Source of the DNA: Platynereis dumerilii
Taxonomy: Eukaryota; Annelida; Polychaeta; Phyllodocida; Nereididae
Direction: 5' to 3'
Assembly (NCBI GenBank): GCA_026936325.1
Contig: JAPTHN010000001.1
Span: 135,075,138 to 135,139,137 of the forward strand
Length of the DNA stretch: 64,000 nucleotides
The notes beneath the pieces are model-generated. The model saw nothing but the letters and a program-made list of their open reading frames with translations, had not been told where the DNA came from and made no database searches. Positions 12,601 to 25,026 of this stretch are shown piece by piece (the stretch's first letter is position 1; each line of letters begins with the position of its first letter). The position numbers and the translations under genes are program-made.

Positions 12601-14826
12601 GTTGGAAACACTAATTTGTACAGCTCACCTTTATAATGAGGAAAGTAGCAGCACCCGAATTCACTGCCCCTGCCATGATGGCTGACATGGTGGAACTCCT
12701 TGGTCCTGCCAGCAAGCAGATCTGCAAAGTGTTTAAATAAATGAATCTGAATGCTAGAAAAATCTCAATCAATAGGAACAGTAAAAAATAGTCGTTACTG
12801 TCTGTAAATTTGATATGGAAAAAGAGTGGACTGTTGCACTGTGAAAATGGCACTCTATGAATCATGATAGTGCCGACTCATACTGATGATTTGTCATGAT
12901 CGTACCAAATTCTTTCAATGTTAATTTAATCTAAGTAGACTAATCCTGCTTGTCGGTGACAGGCAAATGAAGGGATTGTGCATCTGAGTTTTACTCTAAA
13001 ATCAGTTATGACAACCAAATGCCCTTCTCCTGATCATGAGAAATCAAACAGCCTCTATGTTTCCCATGTTGAAAGATGATAATATGACACTTCATCGGCT
13101 ATTATGACTCACAGAGTGCCAAAATCTGTGAACATGCAACACTCCTTTTTGCATATCAAGTTTACTTGCTGTACTGTTTATCTAATGGCTTTATCGTGAA
13201 AAATTTAATATTTTTGGTTACGCAAAAAATTATGAATCCATAGTCAATACGATTCCACTGTTCTATAACTTTGGAGGAGTTTTGCAACGTGTTTTTTTGG
13301 TCAACAATTGCTGTTACAGCTGGACTGAAACCTGAGCGATGCCAAATCTGTACTGTACTGCAAGATGATCACTGGCACACCTGCAACCTGCATGGTGAAT
13401 AACACTAAATGATAAACCAAAGGATCTTTGGGGCCTGAATGGAAGATATGTGATGATGTGATGATCATAATTCCATCCTTTGGGGTACTTCTTTTCCACA
13501 TTATTATTGTATCTTTGCATAAAAACAACAGTATTTTGGTGTGTTGGTGTTTTTAGAAGAGATCTCTTCAGGAAACTTTTGACTAAGTTTTACACACTTG
13601 GTCCCTTGGACCACTCGTGAGCTGTGAGTCTCAGAGCCAGGAAGGGTTCTTCTACTAGTTTGAGACAATTTGAGACTTAAAGTCTTTCGGCTATCATCAT
13701 TTTCCTTTTTTTGCCATTTTGTGGTGGTTCGAAATAAAATTTAAAAAAATAAAAGTTAAAAACTCTCACATGAAAACAGATCATGATGTAGATGGAACAA
13801 CTGACGCCAACACAAATACTGCCAGGGTAGATGAGGTAGGAGAGACCTGAAGAAAATTAAGAAATATCTGAAGTGTAAGCAGAAGTGTATCATGGCTTTT
13901 TATTAACAAGTTGAGGAGGCAAAACATTTACTAATTTTCAAAAAGTCACATATAAACCATATTTAAGCAAGTTTTTTTGTTTGTTTGTTGATTTTAATAC
14001 AGGGTCACTGCTTCAGTAATACGGTGAAGGTCAATGACACAGATTTATTATCAGCAGACAATTTTGTTTTGACTGACCGGCTTGATAAGCATCCTTATTA
14101 TTATTATTATAAGCATATTGCTTAGCTGGTAAAGATCGTCAAACATCCCAAGTGGTTATTACAAGGCCGTCTAATTTTTTTTGAAAATTTGAATTCCGGG
14201 TATTTTGATTTTACGACTTACGATGTGGAGCAGAAAAAGCCAGCATGAGATGTCCTGAGACAGCTATTGCCCTGAAGAAAAAAATAAAGGGTAGGTAATT
14301 TTTTTAACATAATTTACTAAGGCTTTCTTTCTTTCAATTTATCCACATGAACAAATCAGAAACAAAAATACTCTTTTTACTTTTGTAGAGTCAGTAGCAG
14401 CACTATATTTGGCTTGGCCTATCCAAATTAAACATGTGTGCGAAAGAAAAAAAAAACAGAACTTTGATTGATAACTTACGTTGCCAGACATCTGGTAACT
14501 CTGAGACCGTATTTGTCAAAAATCATTCCGTTTGGAAAAGTCATCAGTCCTAGCACAATAGTTGCGAAGGTAAACGCCAACGCGATGCTAGATCTTTGGC
14601 TATCGCAACCGGAGTCAGTAATTTCCAGTGGAATTTGTGTGACATTTTCTTGTGACTGGATTTCTTTAACTTGTAAAGTGTCATTTGGACAATTCTGGAT
14701 GAATATTCCATCTTGTTGAAGAATGTAGGCCATGGAAGGCCATCCGAAAATGGATCCGGCGAAGAGGAAACTCTCCACGATACAGGCGACCAAGGTGACC
14801 CAGGCACGAGGTGTGGTCTTATGAAC
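9268..14826 (-). CDS. SLC43-family transporter, partial (5 internal exons)
   Basis: This is a plasma-membrane carrier of the major facilitator superfamily. By eye it is closest to SLC43A3, a purine nucleobase facilitator, with some likeness to the amino-acid carriers SLC43A1/A2. Five exons join in phase (14826-14480, 14271-14222, 13846-13770, 12721-12629, 9661-9268), giving about 320 residues. Visible parts: TM1 (ESFLFAGSIFGWPSMAYIL), an extracellular loop with NDT and NVT glycosylation sites, TM2 with an MFS motif-A-like stretch (GLMTFPNGMIFDKYGLR), TM3-TM6 including FLIIKLLYGIGF, a polar central loop and TM7. All borders are GT/AG with good consensus. The N-terminal residues before VHKTTPRAW and the last four or five helices are not found here; the 3' exons would lie before position 1 if the gene is intact. 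Its introns hold the foldback element at 10661-12253 and another MITE; the palindrome and Harbinger copy lie downstream of the last visible exon. Confidence 0.8.
9790..10348. mobile_element. TA-target MITE, copy 1
   Basis: Terminal inverted repeats read AACAGTTCTGCAAAAATAAG at the left and the near-complement CTTATTTTTGTTGAACCGTT at the right. TA precedes the left end; the right flank has decayed to CA. It has the same family and arrangement as 35131-35868. No coding capacity; it is probably mariner-like because of the TA target. It sits in a transporter intron about 130 bp from exon e. Confidence 0.7.
10661..12253. mobile_element. 1.6-kb foldback element with TA target duplication
   Basis: Nearly the whole element is palindromic: arms of about 700 bp flank a spacer of about 180 bp. 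The ends carry CAATGGGTTGCAGAAGTATA and the matching complement, and TA dinucleotides flank both sides (10659-10660, 12254-12255). GTATACACCCCC-type blocks recur inside each arm at about 10670 and 10860, mirrored at about 12040 and 12230. TA target and end sequence suggest a Tc1/mariner-type non-autonomous element. It lies in an intron of the transporter. Confidence 0.85.
12629..12721 (-). CDS. SLC43-like exon d: TM4-TM5 loop and TM5
   Basis: A 93-bp exon of 31 codons (ICLLAGPRSSTMSAIMAG ... AATFLIIK) between CTTTGCAG and GTGAGC. It aligns with the GQHRST...SSAVFLIIK region of human SLC43A3. Confidence 0.85.
12722..13769. other. Transporter intron, no further feature seen
   Basis: Intron between exons c and d. 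I see no repeat or conserved element in it. Confidence 0.5.
13770..13846 (-). CDS. SLC43-like exon c: TM4
   Basis: A 77-bp exon reading LSYLIYPGSICVGVSCSIY and following residues to CFH, between TTCTTCAG and GTGAGA. It corresponds to the glycine-rich TM4 of SLC43 proteins. It ends in phase 0. Confidence 0.75.
14222..14271 (-). CDS. SLC43-like exon b: TM3 start
   Basis: A 50-bp exon reading AIAVSGHLMLAFSAPH between TTCTTCAG and GTAAGT. The phase joins exon a exactly (split Thr codon). It is too short to stand out as an open frame. Confidence 0.75.
14480..14826 (-). CDS. SLC43-like exon a: TM1, outer loop, TM2
   Basis: A 347-bp exon. The acceptor reads TTTCAG just above 14826 and the donor is GTAAGT at 14479-14474. 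It starts at VHKTTPRAWVTLV with an in-frame stop upstream of the acceptor, so the initiator Met is in another exon. It ends in phase 2. Confidence 0.85.
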
Positions 14827-17800
14827 CTGAAATTGGAAAATTAGTTTTTCTTCATGTGTTTTTCACATTAAGGGAATCAGTGAAGTGCTAATATATTTTG
14901 CCATTTATATAATAAACAATTTAACAAAAATAAATCCCCCTAACAAAAACTTCAATATCTCAAAGATCTCGTCTCTGATTTTTATGACAATTCCAGCAAT
15001 GTTATGAAAAACCTATTGGGTGTGTAAAGTTACATTGACTTCCATCTTTAAGAAAAACATGTGCAGAACATATTTCTGAGGACCTTTCCACCCATAAAAA
15101 TTATTTGTATTGTCCTAAATAAAATGGTTAGTCCTCCAAAACAGACATTAAACAGATACTGTATAACCACAATCTCCTCTTGAGTGGAGATAACACTGGG
15201 TGGCCAAAACAAGATAGCACACTTTAATGACTATTAAATACCCTATTAAATACCTACTTAACATACAATTTACAGAATAAGTATAGATTTAAAAGGGGAA
15301 AATTTTTTTCTTTTTTTTTAATCAATTGATTCAGGGTCATAACTACTATAATACTATCTTTATTTATTTACATTAAGAAGAATTGTTTTGCTGTATTTTA
15401 TTATATCGTACAAATCGTACAAGGGCATCCAAATTCCAAATCCGCTAATTTTTTCTGGCATGGCTTTTTATTTGCAATTCATGAAGTAGCAGTATAAATT
15501 TTCAAATTAAAAAAAAGCTGAATTTTACCATCTATGATAGAATCTATTGTAAATAAATGGTAATTATGAGTATGTCTTTACAGGCTAACAGTCCAAGGTA
15601 TTTTCCATTACTTTTCAAAATGTATTTGTATTTTGAATCAATTAGTGATGGGTGTAGCTGTCTGAGATTTTCTATATTAGCTGTAACATGGCACTTTAGA
15701 TGCATGCTCCAGGGCACTTGGATGTAAAGACCCACACAAAGACAGTGCTCAAGAACCTACAAAATATGTGGACAACATAATTCATGTGAAATTGTGAAAA
15801 GACAAAATAATTTGTAAACATCTTGAAATTGAAAATCTACTTTTTTGTGTCCAATGCATCTTGGCATTCTGACAGGAAATGGGTTGCAATGCATGGCTGT
15901 ATGATGTCATATTTTGTATACAACCTTCAAAATACAATTTTGGCTGTCTGGTGTCTAAACAATATACTGACCTTTGTCATTCATCTTATAATATGTGGAG
16001 CAGAACTCATGAATGAAGTTAAGTGTTGCTACAATGATCATGTTGTACATTGTATATTCTCTAGCTATTTATAAGTACAGACTTTGGCCTTGAGGTTTGA
16101 ATTGAAATTATAATAAACTGGAAAATATTGGGATATTTCGTTCTCATTTCATATAAAAAAATTTCCTCAATTATTATAACTACAGCATAATACCACTAAA
16201 ATGGAGCAGCAAACCCAGTCTAAGACCTTTTGGAGCATTAGGCAAAGTTTTTGACAAGTTTTCATTACTTGATAATCAGTAGGGGAGAACAGGGCACATT
16301 GGGACTCAGGGTACACTGGGATGGGGAGTTTTCTGGATTCCTATAACGTGGTATGTGATGTGGTTATGCCATCAAATCTTGTATATAACCAACCTGATAT
16401 TTATATCCTTTCATTGGCAAATTGGAGCCACATGCAAAGGTTTGGTGAGAAAATGTTTACTTCCTGCTACTTAACTAAATTCAAAGGGGGTTTTATTCTA
16501 ACCACTGGATTGACCATGAACAATCCGGCTTTCTCACTGCTTGTATGCGTTCAATATGTTTTAACGAAAAGTTTTGAATTGCTTTCCTGATAAACACACT
16601 CACTGCCAGTAACTGGCGCCTGAGAAATTAACATTTTGGTACAACAGTAAAGTCCGGGCTCATTGGGACACTGAAAACAGGCACTTTGGGACGCCCTTCA
16701 TATGGCAGAATGTAAGTGTCCAGGTCAACTGAATGACCAGGGACAGCAAATAATAGGTATACAGGCCACCGTGAATTGTCGTTTAGTGGACTACCATGCT
16801 TTGTGAACAAATTTAAACGAAGCACTGAGTGTTACTTACATTGATGATCGCACCCAGGACACTAAAATGTATGAACTGTTGATCAAGCTTTTCCAATGAT
16901 ATCATGATATTCACATTATTATGCATTCTTGTGAGTGCTTGATTTATTGTTAGTCCAAAATTTGGAATAGACAATTCAGTTGACTCCAATATTCCAGAGG
17001 TTTTGCTACATGTTACACATTACGTATGATGTGTATGTGTACAAGTGCTACAGATCTAACATTACTAACAATATTGTTGTCACCCAGTCTTGTGAAAATG
17101 AGAACTGAATGCTGCTGCCACCTGGCACAAAAGTTGATTTTGTGTATGCTACAGCATTGCTGTCCCAAGAAATAGTTCCAATTTCATTGGACATTCACAA
17201 AATTTCTATCCAACATTGATGTATACCAGAGTCAGACTTGGCAATCACATTCTCTAAGCAAGTAGAAAATGCCATCAGCACACTCAGAAACAGCCCCGAT
17301 TTCTTCCAGACAAAGTCGTGTGAGTTCCTCAGACTGAAATGATGTGGACCACTCGCAGGAGCTCGCGGAATAGCACACTAGTCACTAGGTGGCAACACAT
17401 TAGAGCATATGTTCTGATCTGCCAAGGCTGGAAAAAGAAGTGGCAATGTCACCACAGTCATTGCAACACACATGTTCAATGGACCCCTATGGGTGTAGCG
17501 AAACCTCTCTAATATCGCTGGAATTTTTGGTTTAGAAATGGATACACTCAAGTAATACAGGAATTATAGGGAATGGACTGTCTGCAAGTTGAGCGCTTTT
17601 TCATTTCCTACTCAGGTCACTTGTGGGGAAACTCATGACAGCTTCTTATAGCCCTTCCATCTGTGGTTTATCACACTCATTGCATATGTGTTTCTCATAC
17701 CCTCAATTTTACCAAAGGTTGATGATTAAAGGTGTCCAACCCCAGCAATACCCTACGTAACACACAGATTCCAGTAGAATCTATTTTATGCCTAAGGCCT

Positions 17801-18418
17801 AAGATTTTACCATAGAGCAATAAGGGGTTATAGATGGTTTTTAGAGTGTCAAAATCAAATTAATCAGAATCAAATATGTTCACTTGCCTCCATTAGGTCC
17901 TGTTATAGAAATAGATAAAACAGGTCAAATCCAAATTATAGTGCATTCAAAAGACTGAACTATATACTCGTGTAGTGTGACATCTATTGTGATGTTGATT
18001 GTATATATACGTGAATGTCATCCTGTATCACTGACATTAAATAGGGATCTGGCTTACTTGTGTACACAAAGTGATCTTGCAATTAAACTTGCACAAGGAC
18101 ATGGAGTGTGACACTTTGACTTTACAAAATATGCATGGGGAAAGGGGTTCAGGGTCAGCCACTAAAATCTGCCCAGAACAATGTGTATCAACAATCAAGG
18201 GGGGCTGGGCTGATAAAACAAATTACTAAGAAGAGGAACAACAATTTGACTTGCAAATCAACTTGTGGTCCAACAAAAATGAATATCGTTGTTTTTTCTT
18301 TCTTTTTTTCTCACAAAAAAGACTCATATATATATATACTTAGCACACTTATAGTATGACAAAACAAATGTTGACCAAGAAGTACATCTATATAATTAGT
18401 ATATATGTAGGCTATTAA
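14827..18418. other. Region upstream of the visible transporter exons
   Basis: Non-coding. A left end of the AACAGTTC MITE family starts at 14915 (TA-AACAATTTAACAAAAATAA); its right end was not found. At 16288-16690 the motif GCACATTGGGAC and variants recur several times, suggesting a decayed repeat. The missing first transporter exon may be here but I could not pick it out. Confidence 0.4.
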
Positions 18419-20321
18419 TTTTTGTAAACTAGCTTAAAACATCATTTATTTATATGATATATTCCCACATATAAAGTTTAAAGTAATAAAATAATACATA
18501 TATATATATTCAAAATTATGAGAAGCATGTATGTAAATGTTTGTCATCAGGATTTTCAACAACATGTCGCTTTTTGGGGTAGTGTTCTCCAGACTAAAAC
18601 CTATTTTACAGCTGTCGTTATTGCGCATTTAAAAGCTGCTTAAATACACTGTACAAGTGTATGTATATATGGAAAATGTGTATTTTAAAGGAAAAATTGA
18701 AGGGCGATGTTGCCCAACAAATGTATATGATACATTGAAAATTTATACTAACGCAGAATGCTGATTTATCCGGTAGCAACCTTTTCTGTTGGTCAGTCAT
18801 CTCCCAGAATATTCGGAAGCAAAGAAGTGGGTTTTGCTAAATTTTTCCAGTTTTAATCCCTCTTCAGATGGTGAAGGTAATAAAATATATCCAAACACTG
18901 TAAGACAGTGTTAGAGACATGGCAAAAACTTTCCTGGGTAATAATTTTATACATAAAACCTTACATAAAACCTTAAGCTTTAAGAATTAAGGTGGCATTC
19001 TCAAATTCACAAGGTTATTCATTTTGCAGCAGGGGGTGGCATGACCTTAAACAGGCGACAATTAGATTTAAAATAAATTATTTCTCCCTCAAATTTGGTG
19101 TAAATAAATAAATTATTTCTGAGCAGCCATAGAATAAGTATTTCCTAAAATGGTGTTGTTTGATTAAGAAACAAATTGAAGATGTCGCAAACTCAAAAAA
19201 ATCACTGGCGCTGTTAGTGCAAAATAATTCATTTTTCACCATGGAAAACTCCAACCCCCCCCCCCCCCTCCCCCACCCAAAAGCTGAAGGTCGCCTTCTT
19301 CCCAATGGCACAGCTTGGCCCTATTTCCCCTTGTATTTTATTTTCATGAATACAACCATGAGTGCAAAATTTTGTAAACTAGCTTAAAACATCATTTATT
19401 TATATGATATATGCCCACATATAAAGTTTAAAGTAATAAAATAATACATATATATATATTCAAAATTATGAGAAGCATGTATGTAAATGATTGTCATCAG
19501 GATTTTCAACAACATGTCGCTTTTTGGGTGTAGTGTTCTCCAGACTAAAACCTATTTTACAGCTGTCGTTATTGCGCATTTAAAAGCTGCTTAAATACAC
19601 TGTACAAGTGTATGTATATATGGAAAATGTGTATTTTAAAGGAAAAATTGAAGGGCGATGTTGCCCAACAAATGTATATGATACATTGAAAATTTATACT
19701 AACGCAGAATGCTGATTTATCCGGTAGCAACCTTTTCTGTTGGTCAGTCATCTCCCAGAATATTCGGAAGCAAAGAAGTGGGTTTTGCTAAATTTTTCCA
19801 GTTTTAATCCCTCTTCAGATGGTGAAGGTAATAAAATATATCCAAACACTGTAAGACAGTGTTAGAGACATGGCAAAAACTTTCCTGGGTAATAATTTTA
19901 TACATAAAACCTTACATAAAACCTTAAGCTTTAAGAATTAAGGTGGCATTCTCAAATTCACAAGGTTATTCATTTTGCAGCAGGGGGTGGCATGACCTTA
20001 AACAGGCGACAATTAGATTTAAAATAAATTATTTCTCCCTCAAATTTGGTGTAAATAAATAAATTATTTCTGAGCAGCCATAGAATAAGTATTTCCTAAA
20101 ATGGTGTTGTTTGATTAAGAAACAAATTGAAGATGTCGCGAACTCAAAAAAATCACTGTCGCTGTTTGTGCAAAATAATTCATTTTTCACCATGGAAAAC
20201 TCCAACCCCCCCCCCCCCCTCCCCCACCCAAAAGCTGAAGGTCGCCTTCTTCCCAATGGCACAGCCTGGCGCTATTTCCCCTTGTATTTTATTTTCCAGA
20301 ATACAACCATGAGTGCAAAAT
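18419..20321. repeat. Tandem duplication of a 951-bp unit
   Basis: Two head-to-tail copies (about 18419-19370 and 19371-20321) differ at roughly a dozen positions. The duplication is recent, or is an assembly artefact of two haplotypes. Each copy contains AT-rich DNA, TATATA runs and a long C tract (about 19256 and 20206). The identical short frames in both copies reflect the duplication rather than genes. Confidence 0.95.
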
Positions 20322-22315
20322 AATGAAGAAAAATGCACAAAACTAGTTTTTTTAAACTAAAAAGATCCTGGGTCAGGAACCATGCATGTAAATAGACCCT
20401 ATTTGTATAACATAGTATTTTATGGACTTACCACTCTTTTGTCAATTTCTCTGCCCATTTTGGTTGAATGGTATGATATGAATAGGATATTTTTGAACTT
20501 CTGCAAATAATGCAATCATCCAATGGCAATGGTTCATTCAATGGCACCAAGCAGTAATCTAAAACATATTTTAGGATGTTCAATAGCTCATGATTAATTT
20601 TTTTAAGCAATAAAATTTACTAGAACCGTCGGTAAATCAAATAGATTGTAAAATAAGATCCCGTAGAACTCACGTGATATATTAATCATATTTATCAGGT
20701 ATTTACAACCAATAAATAGTGCCAGGTTAACCAAAGGGAGAATAAGTATTATAGTTTTATGCCACAGACAAAAACTTCATGTTTCTGGAGTTCGAAATCA
20801 GCTAGTAGTACCTGGTACACCCGGTACTTTTATCACAGGGAAATAAAAAGTAAAAATATTTGATGCATGCTGTAAATGGTAGTAAAACTCCATGCAGGTT
20901 AATCTGCTTGTGTGTGTATATTCATATAAAATATAAGTACAGACAGCTGTATCATGCAGGTAGAAAACTCTGCCAAATTGTTTTGTATATATTAATATGA
21001 TGTAAATACAATTCCAGGTTGACTTAGTTTGCATAAATGTATAAGCAGTAAAACACCTTTTTACTAGTGAATATATGTAGTATAAATCATATGTCTCACA
21101 AGGGTCAAGCTATGTCAAGAGGCAGAACATTGAACCCAGAAATGCAGGAGAGCAAGGTACACAACTTCCAAACCATGCATTGACTTATCAAACCTGTGGA
21201 GGGTCATATATCTGTGTGACAGTGTGTGTCCTCCGTTTTACTCCAATAATCAAGCACTGGATATCAACAGGCAGACTGAGGAGTTTCTTTCATTGCTAAT
21301 ATTTGGTAAAAAGAATATGGGGACCTGCCTGTTTCCCGGGTTTTCCCTGGTTTGCGCAAGGAAGTTAGGAGGGCGTAAAGGGCGTCAAGGGCCCAACGGC
21401 GATCGGATAAAAAAGGGCAAACCCAATTCATGAAACAAATTTGAATACAGCATATTTATGAATAAATAATTTCTTTTGTAACCTTAAAGAAGGCCAAATT
21501 GTGTTTTTTTTAATTTTAAGACCACAAGGGCACATCTTGCCCCCTGTCTGACCCCCCCTTGCACAAGGGTAGGACGGGGAGTAGAAAGATAGCTAAAGTC
21601 TAGCATGTCGAGTATATTATATCGTTCTTTTTTTTCTGTTGACCCAGTGCTCCAAATATTCACCCATGTTTTAGGAGAATTGTTACATAAGTCTTTCCTG
21701 AAAAGGTTAGATGTTATTTTGAAAATGTTGCATTCATCCATCTTGAAGGGACAGTCTGATTTCAGAAGAAGGTCACAATTCATGTGCCATCGTCAGACTT
21801 TGGCAGAATAACTTAACCCTAAAAAAATGCAACCACTGCCAACCAGTGTTAAAAAAATACGCTGTCTTGAAGCTTCTTGACAGAAAACATAGATTCTACA
21901 AATCAATCATTTGACCAAAATGTGGTCCATTTTCAGAGGTGCTATAATGTTTGAAAGCTGATATTATGACGAATCACCATAAAATGTTCAGTATTTATAT
22001 TTTTTTCCACTTAAATATAGGGAGAAGGGCTTGATTAAAGGCATTATCACCTGGTTGGCTGTGAATATCACTGTTTACAGTCAAAATATCAGGGCCTATG
22101 ATATTGTAAAAAATACCAGCCTTCAAGGGCGATATTTTTAAACATTGGTTATGACATCACCAGCATTTCAGATGGTGTCACAAACCAAACAAAGACCAGA
22201 ATAATGGGATTGTGACATCATGTCCATTGTTGCTCCACGGTGACGTCACATTTTTGCAATGGCAGAAAATAGTCCCTCTTTATAACTGAAAATTTGAGGT
22301 AAAACCAGGTGATAA
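20322..22315. other. Intergenic, no gene seen
   Basis: AT-rich sequence without recognisable exons. Short frames are at chance level. One TGACGTCA (CRE-like) site lies at 22241-22248. Confidence 0.5.
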
Positions 22316-22475
22316 AAACAAAACAACCACGCGTCAGGGCACTTCGTACAATATCACGAGCTGTTGTGTGAATTAATATAACTCTCACCGTGCGGGCTCG
22401 AGTGATATTACATGTAATTCACACAACAGCTCGTGATATTGTTAATCAGTGACCCTGACTTGGGTTGTTTTGTTA
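22316..22475. repeat. Long hairpin with a perfect 28-bp stem
   Basis: The arms 22348-22375 and 22415-22442 are exact reverse complements (core CACGAGCTGTTGTGTGAATT). Pairing extends outward with mismatches through AACAAAACAACC and its complement. It is probably a MITE; the outer pairing overlaps the start of the next element. Confidence 0.8.
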
Positions 22476-22489
22476 TAATGTACAGTTAT

Positions 22490-22729
22490 AGAGGGAGCCA
22501 CTTGTGGCATGCTTGACACGAAAAATGTCAAACGTCAATCTAGTTCCGGTCTGTGATTCAACAGACTAGCAGGGAGTACTACTGCTTTCTGGACGCTGAT
22601 TGGTCGAGAAGACAATCAAAGTGACGTCACCGATTGAGAAAAGTTTTGTGACGTCACTCAGTAGGTGCCTAAGGCCATAATATGCCGTGGAAATCAGATT
22701 GGTCAAACGTGCCACAAGTGGCTCCCTCT
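22490..22729. mobile_element. MITE with GAGGGAGCCACTTGTGGC ends
   Basis: Terminal inverted repeats AGAGGGAGCCACTTGTGGCA and its complement bound 240 bp. Inside are two TGACGTCA sites (22622-22629, 22649-22656). Related interior sequence (GCCTAAGGCCATAATATGCC) recurs diverged near 39860. No clear target duplication. Confidence 0.75.
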
Positions 22730-23727
22730 GCTTGGAGCCTAGCATTCAAATATTTAACCATTGATTTATTTAACTACCACCTAGGATTTTCATTGTAGCG
22801 CCCAGGCAAATAGTCCCAACTTCTATACCTGAGACTGAGAGTAGACTGTTCCTACAAGAACTTGACATTTTGAAAGTTTGGATGTAGGCCTACAGGGTTT
22901 TCAATAATTATGTCATTCTTTACTGCCATTTTCTATCTCCCCCTATGATTCCAATTCAGATTGAATTCTTCCAGACCGCTCAGTATATATTTGCATCATG
23001 ATTCCAGGTAACACACTGTTTGTCAATTCTAGGGAGCACACCTACTATAATTTTAATGTTTTAGGGCTCCGGGAAAGAAGCAGTCCGGTTTTAGACTGGC
23101 CCTGACTTGACTTGTGTTGTGCTGGTGTACCCTCGATCAGCCGGGGCAGCTCAACCACCATCTTTGTGGAGGGAGCTGCACTTTTATTTTTTGGTGACCG
23201 CCGTATGATGATGAGATGAGAAGACTGGGAGTCTGGAACATATCCTTTTAATTCAAGGATGCCCAGGGTCTTTCAGTTTCCCCATCATAGAATACTGGAT
23301 ATAACCCTCCTCCATTTAATGTCCCATGGGCTCGGACTAAAGTGAGCTGTTGCCAACAGTTTCTGCTTAAACTGGGTGCTGGGGAGATTAATAATTATTG
23401 ATGCCTGCTGTGTGCTCAACATGTCAATTATTACACATTTATCCACGTTAGTGATCTTTTACTTGGCTATCACAGACACTGATACAAGAACCACCAATTT
23501 GCTGTCTCATTCAAAAGAGTCAGCGCGCGAAGGACTACTGAAAATATTTTTTGTTGTTAAGATGAGGTTGCAATGGAACCAAAAGTATGAAATATAATAT
23601 TTACCTTTGCTGAAGATTTCCACATAATGAAGTCAAGAGTGTACCTAGAGAAGCTGGAGGTGTGCACTATGAGAAGTCCTTCACAAAATAATTTACAACC
23701 TGTATGTATGACTCCTTTTTCTGCAAA
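22730..23727. other. Intergenic, no gene seen
   Basis: No exon, repeat array or inverted repeat recognised. Confidence 0.4.
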
Positions 23728-24018
23728 GGCATTAAGCTATTCAAAAAGGCTCATCATGGCATCTGCCAGGTCAGTCAGAGTCATAGTGACTGCAATTCAA
23801 GGCATTAAGCTATTCAAAGAGGCTCATTATGGCATTTGCCAGGTCAGTCAGAGTCATAGTGACTGCAATTCAAGGCATTAAGCTATTCAAAAAGGCTCAG
23901 TTGTGGCATCTGGCAGGTCAGTCAGAGTCATAGTGACTGCTATTCAAGGCATTAAGCTATTCAAAAAGGCTCATTATGGCATCTGCCAGGTCAGTCAGAT
24001 TCATAGTGACTGCAATTC
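23728..24018. repeat. 73-bp minisatellite, four copies
   Basis: Four head-to-tail copies of a 73-74 bp unit beginning GGCATTAAGCTATTCAAA and containing CAGGTCAGTCAGAGTCATAG. Copies differ by a few substitutions. Open frames across it exist because the unit lacks stops in two frames. Confidence 0.95.
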
Positions 24019-25026
24019 ACCCCAGAGCTGCTGCCAACTATCATTGAAAATGTTCACTGATTGCAATCAGTCTCTGGAGTTCACTCATCATTCAGGTGCC
24101 ACAAGATGTTCATCAATTCTCTAACATCCAATTGACCAATAGGACCGAATTAAGAACTATTGAGTGTGCGTGAAATTATATCAAAATATATTATAGAGAC
24201 CATATGAATTTGCAGATAATTTTCAGAAAGCCCTATTTTAACTTAGGGGATGACCATTTAATCTCCGGGGCTTGGGCTTTTTAAAAATAAATAATTTCTT
24301 GCCTGTTTTGGTGAAATAAATAAATTCTTTATGGGAAGGTGTGAAATAAATAATTCCTGGTAGGGGATTTCTTACTGAAGAATTGCCTGATTAAGAAGGA
24401 CCAGACATTTGGACGTTGAGTGCTCGAAAGAAATATTTACTGTCACATTAGCATGAAATCATTGAAATGAATAATTTCCCATTTCCCAATAAAGAAAACT
24501 CCAAGCCCCCTTATAAGTTATATAGCTTTCTCCTTTCAGTACCCTGAAGGGCATTTCTAGTTTTCTACGTTTGAAATATCAATTGAAGAAAAACTTTTTT
24601 CCCCGTTTAGTTTATGTACAATGTCATTGATATATTGTATATTTACCCTCAATTACACACTGTTTACCATAAACAAGATAACAATGGGAGAATGTATTGT
24701 AATGATATGCAATTAAAATATAAACTGAGGTCATTGACAATCGAAGTAAAGAGGGGTTAAAAACATGAAATGGCTATGATTATATCTGTGATTGGGTGTT
24801 AAATTGGAGGATTGAAATAAAAAAGTCATTGTTATTCACATCACTGTCACAATAGTACTTCAAACTCCAGTGCACACTTTTTTCTGTTCATGGATCCCTG
24901 GGATTCATCATACACCCATCAATCCTTCTCAGTGATATGTTGAAGGTGAATTGGGGCCTATTCATTGAAATATTTTTAATAGAATTATTAGAAATTATAA
25001 TATATTATAATAGATATAATTTTTTT
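24019..25026. other. Intergenic with decayed repeat at 24240-24505
   Basis: From 24240 to 24505 the motif AAATAAATAATTTC recurs and the stretch ends in an AACTCCAAGCCCCC block. Similar motifs occur inside the 951-bp duplicated unit, so both carry parts of one repeat family. Nothing else is recognised. Confidence 0.4.

Noticed and set aside
23728-24018. CRISPR-like array
   Set aside because: The whole 73-bp unit repeats with no unique spacers; it is a minisatellite in an animal genome.
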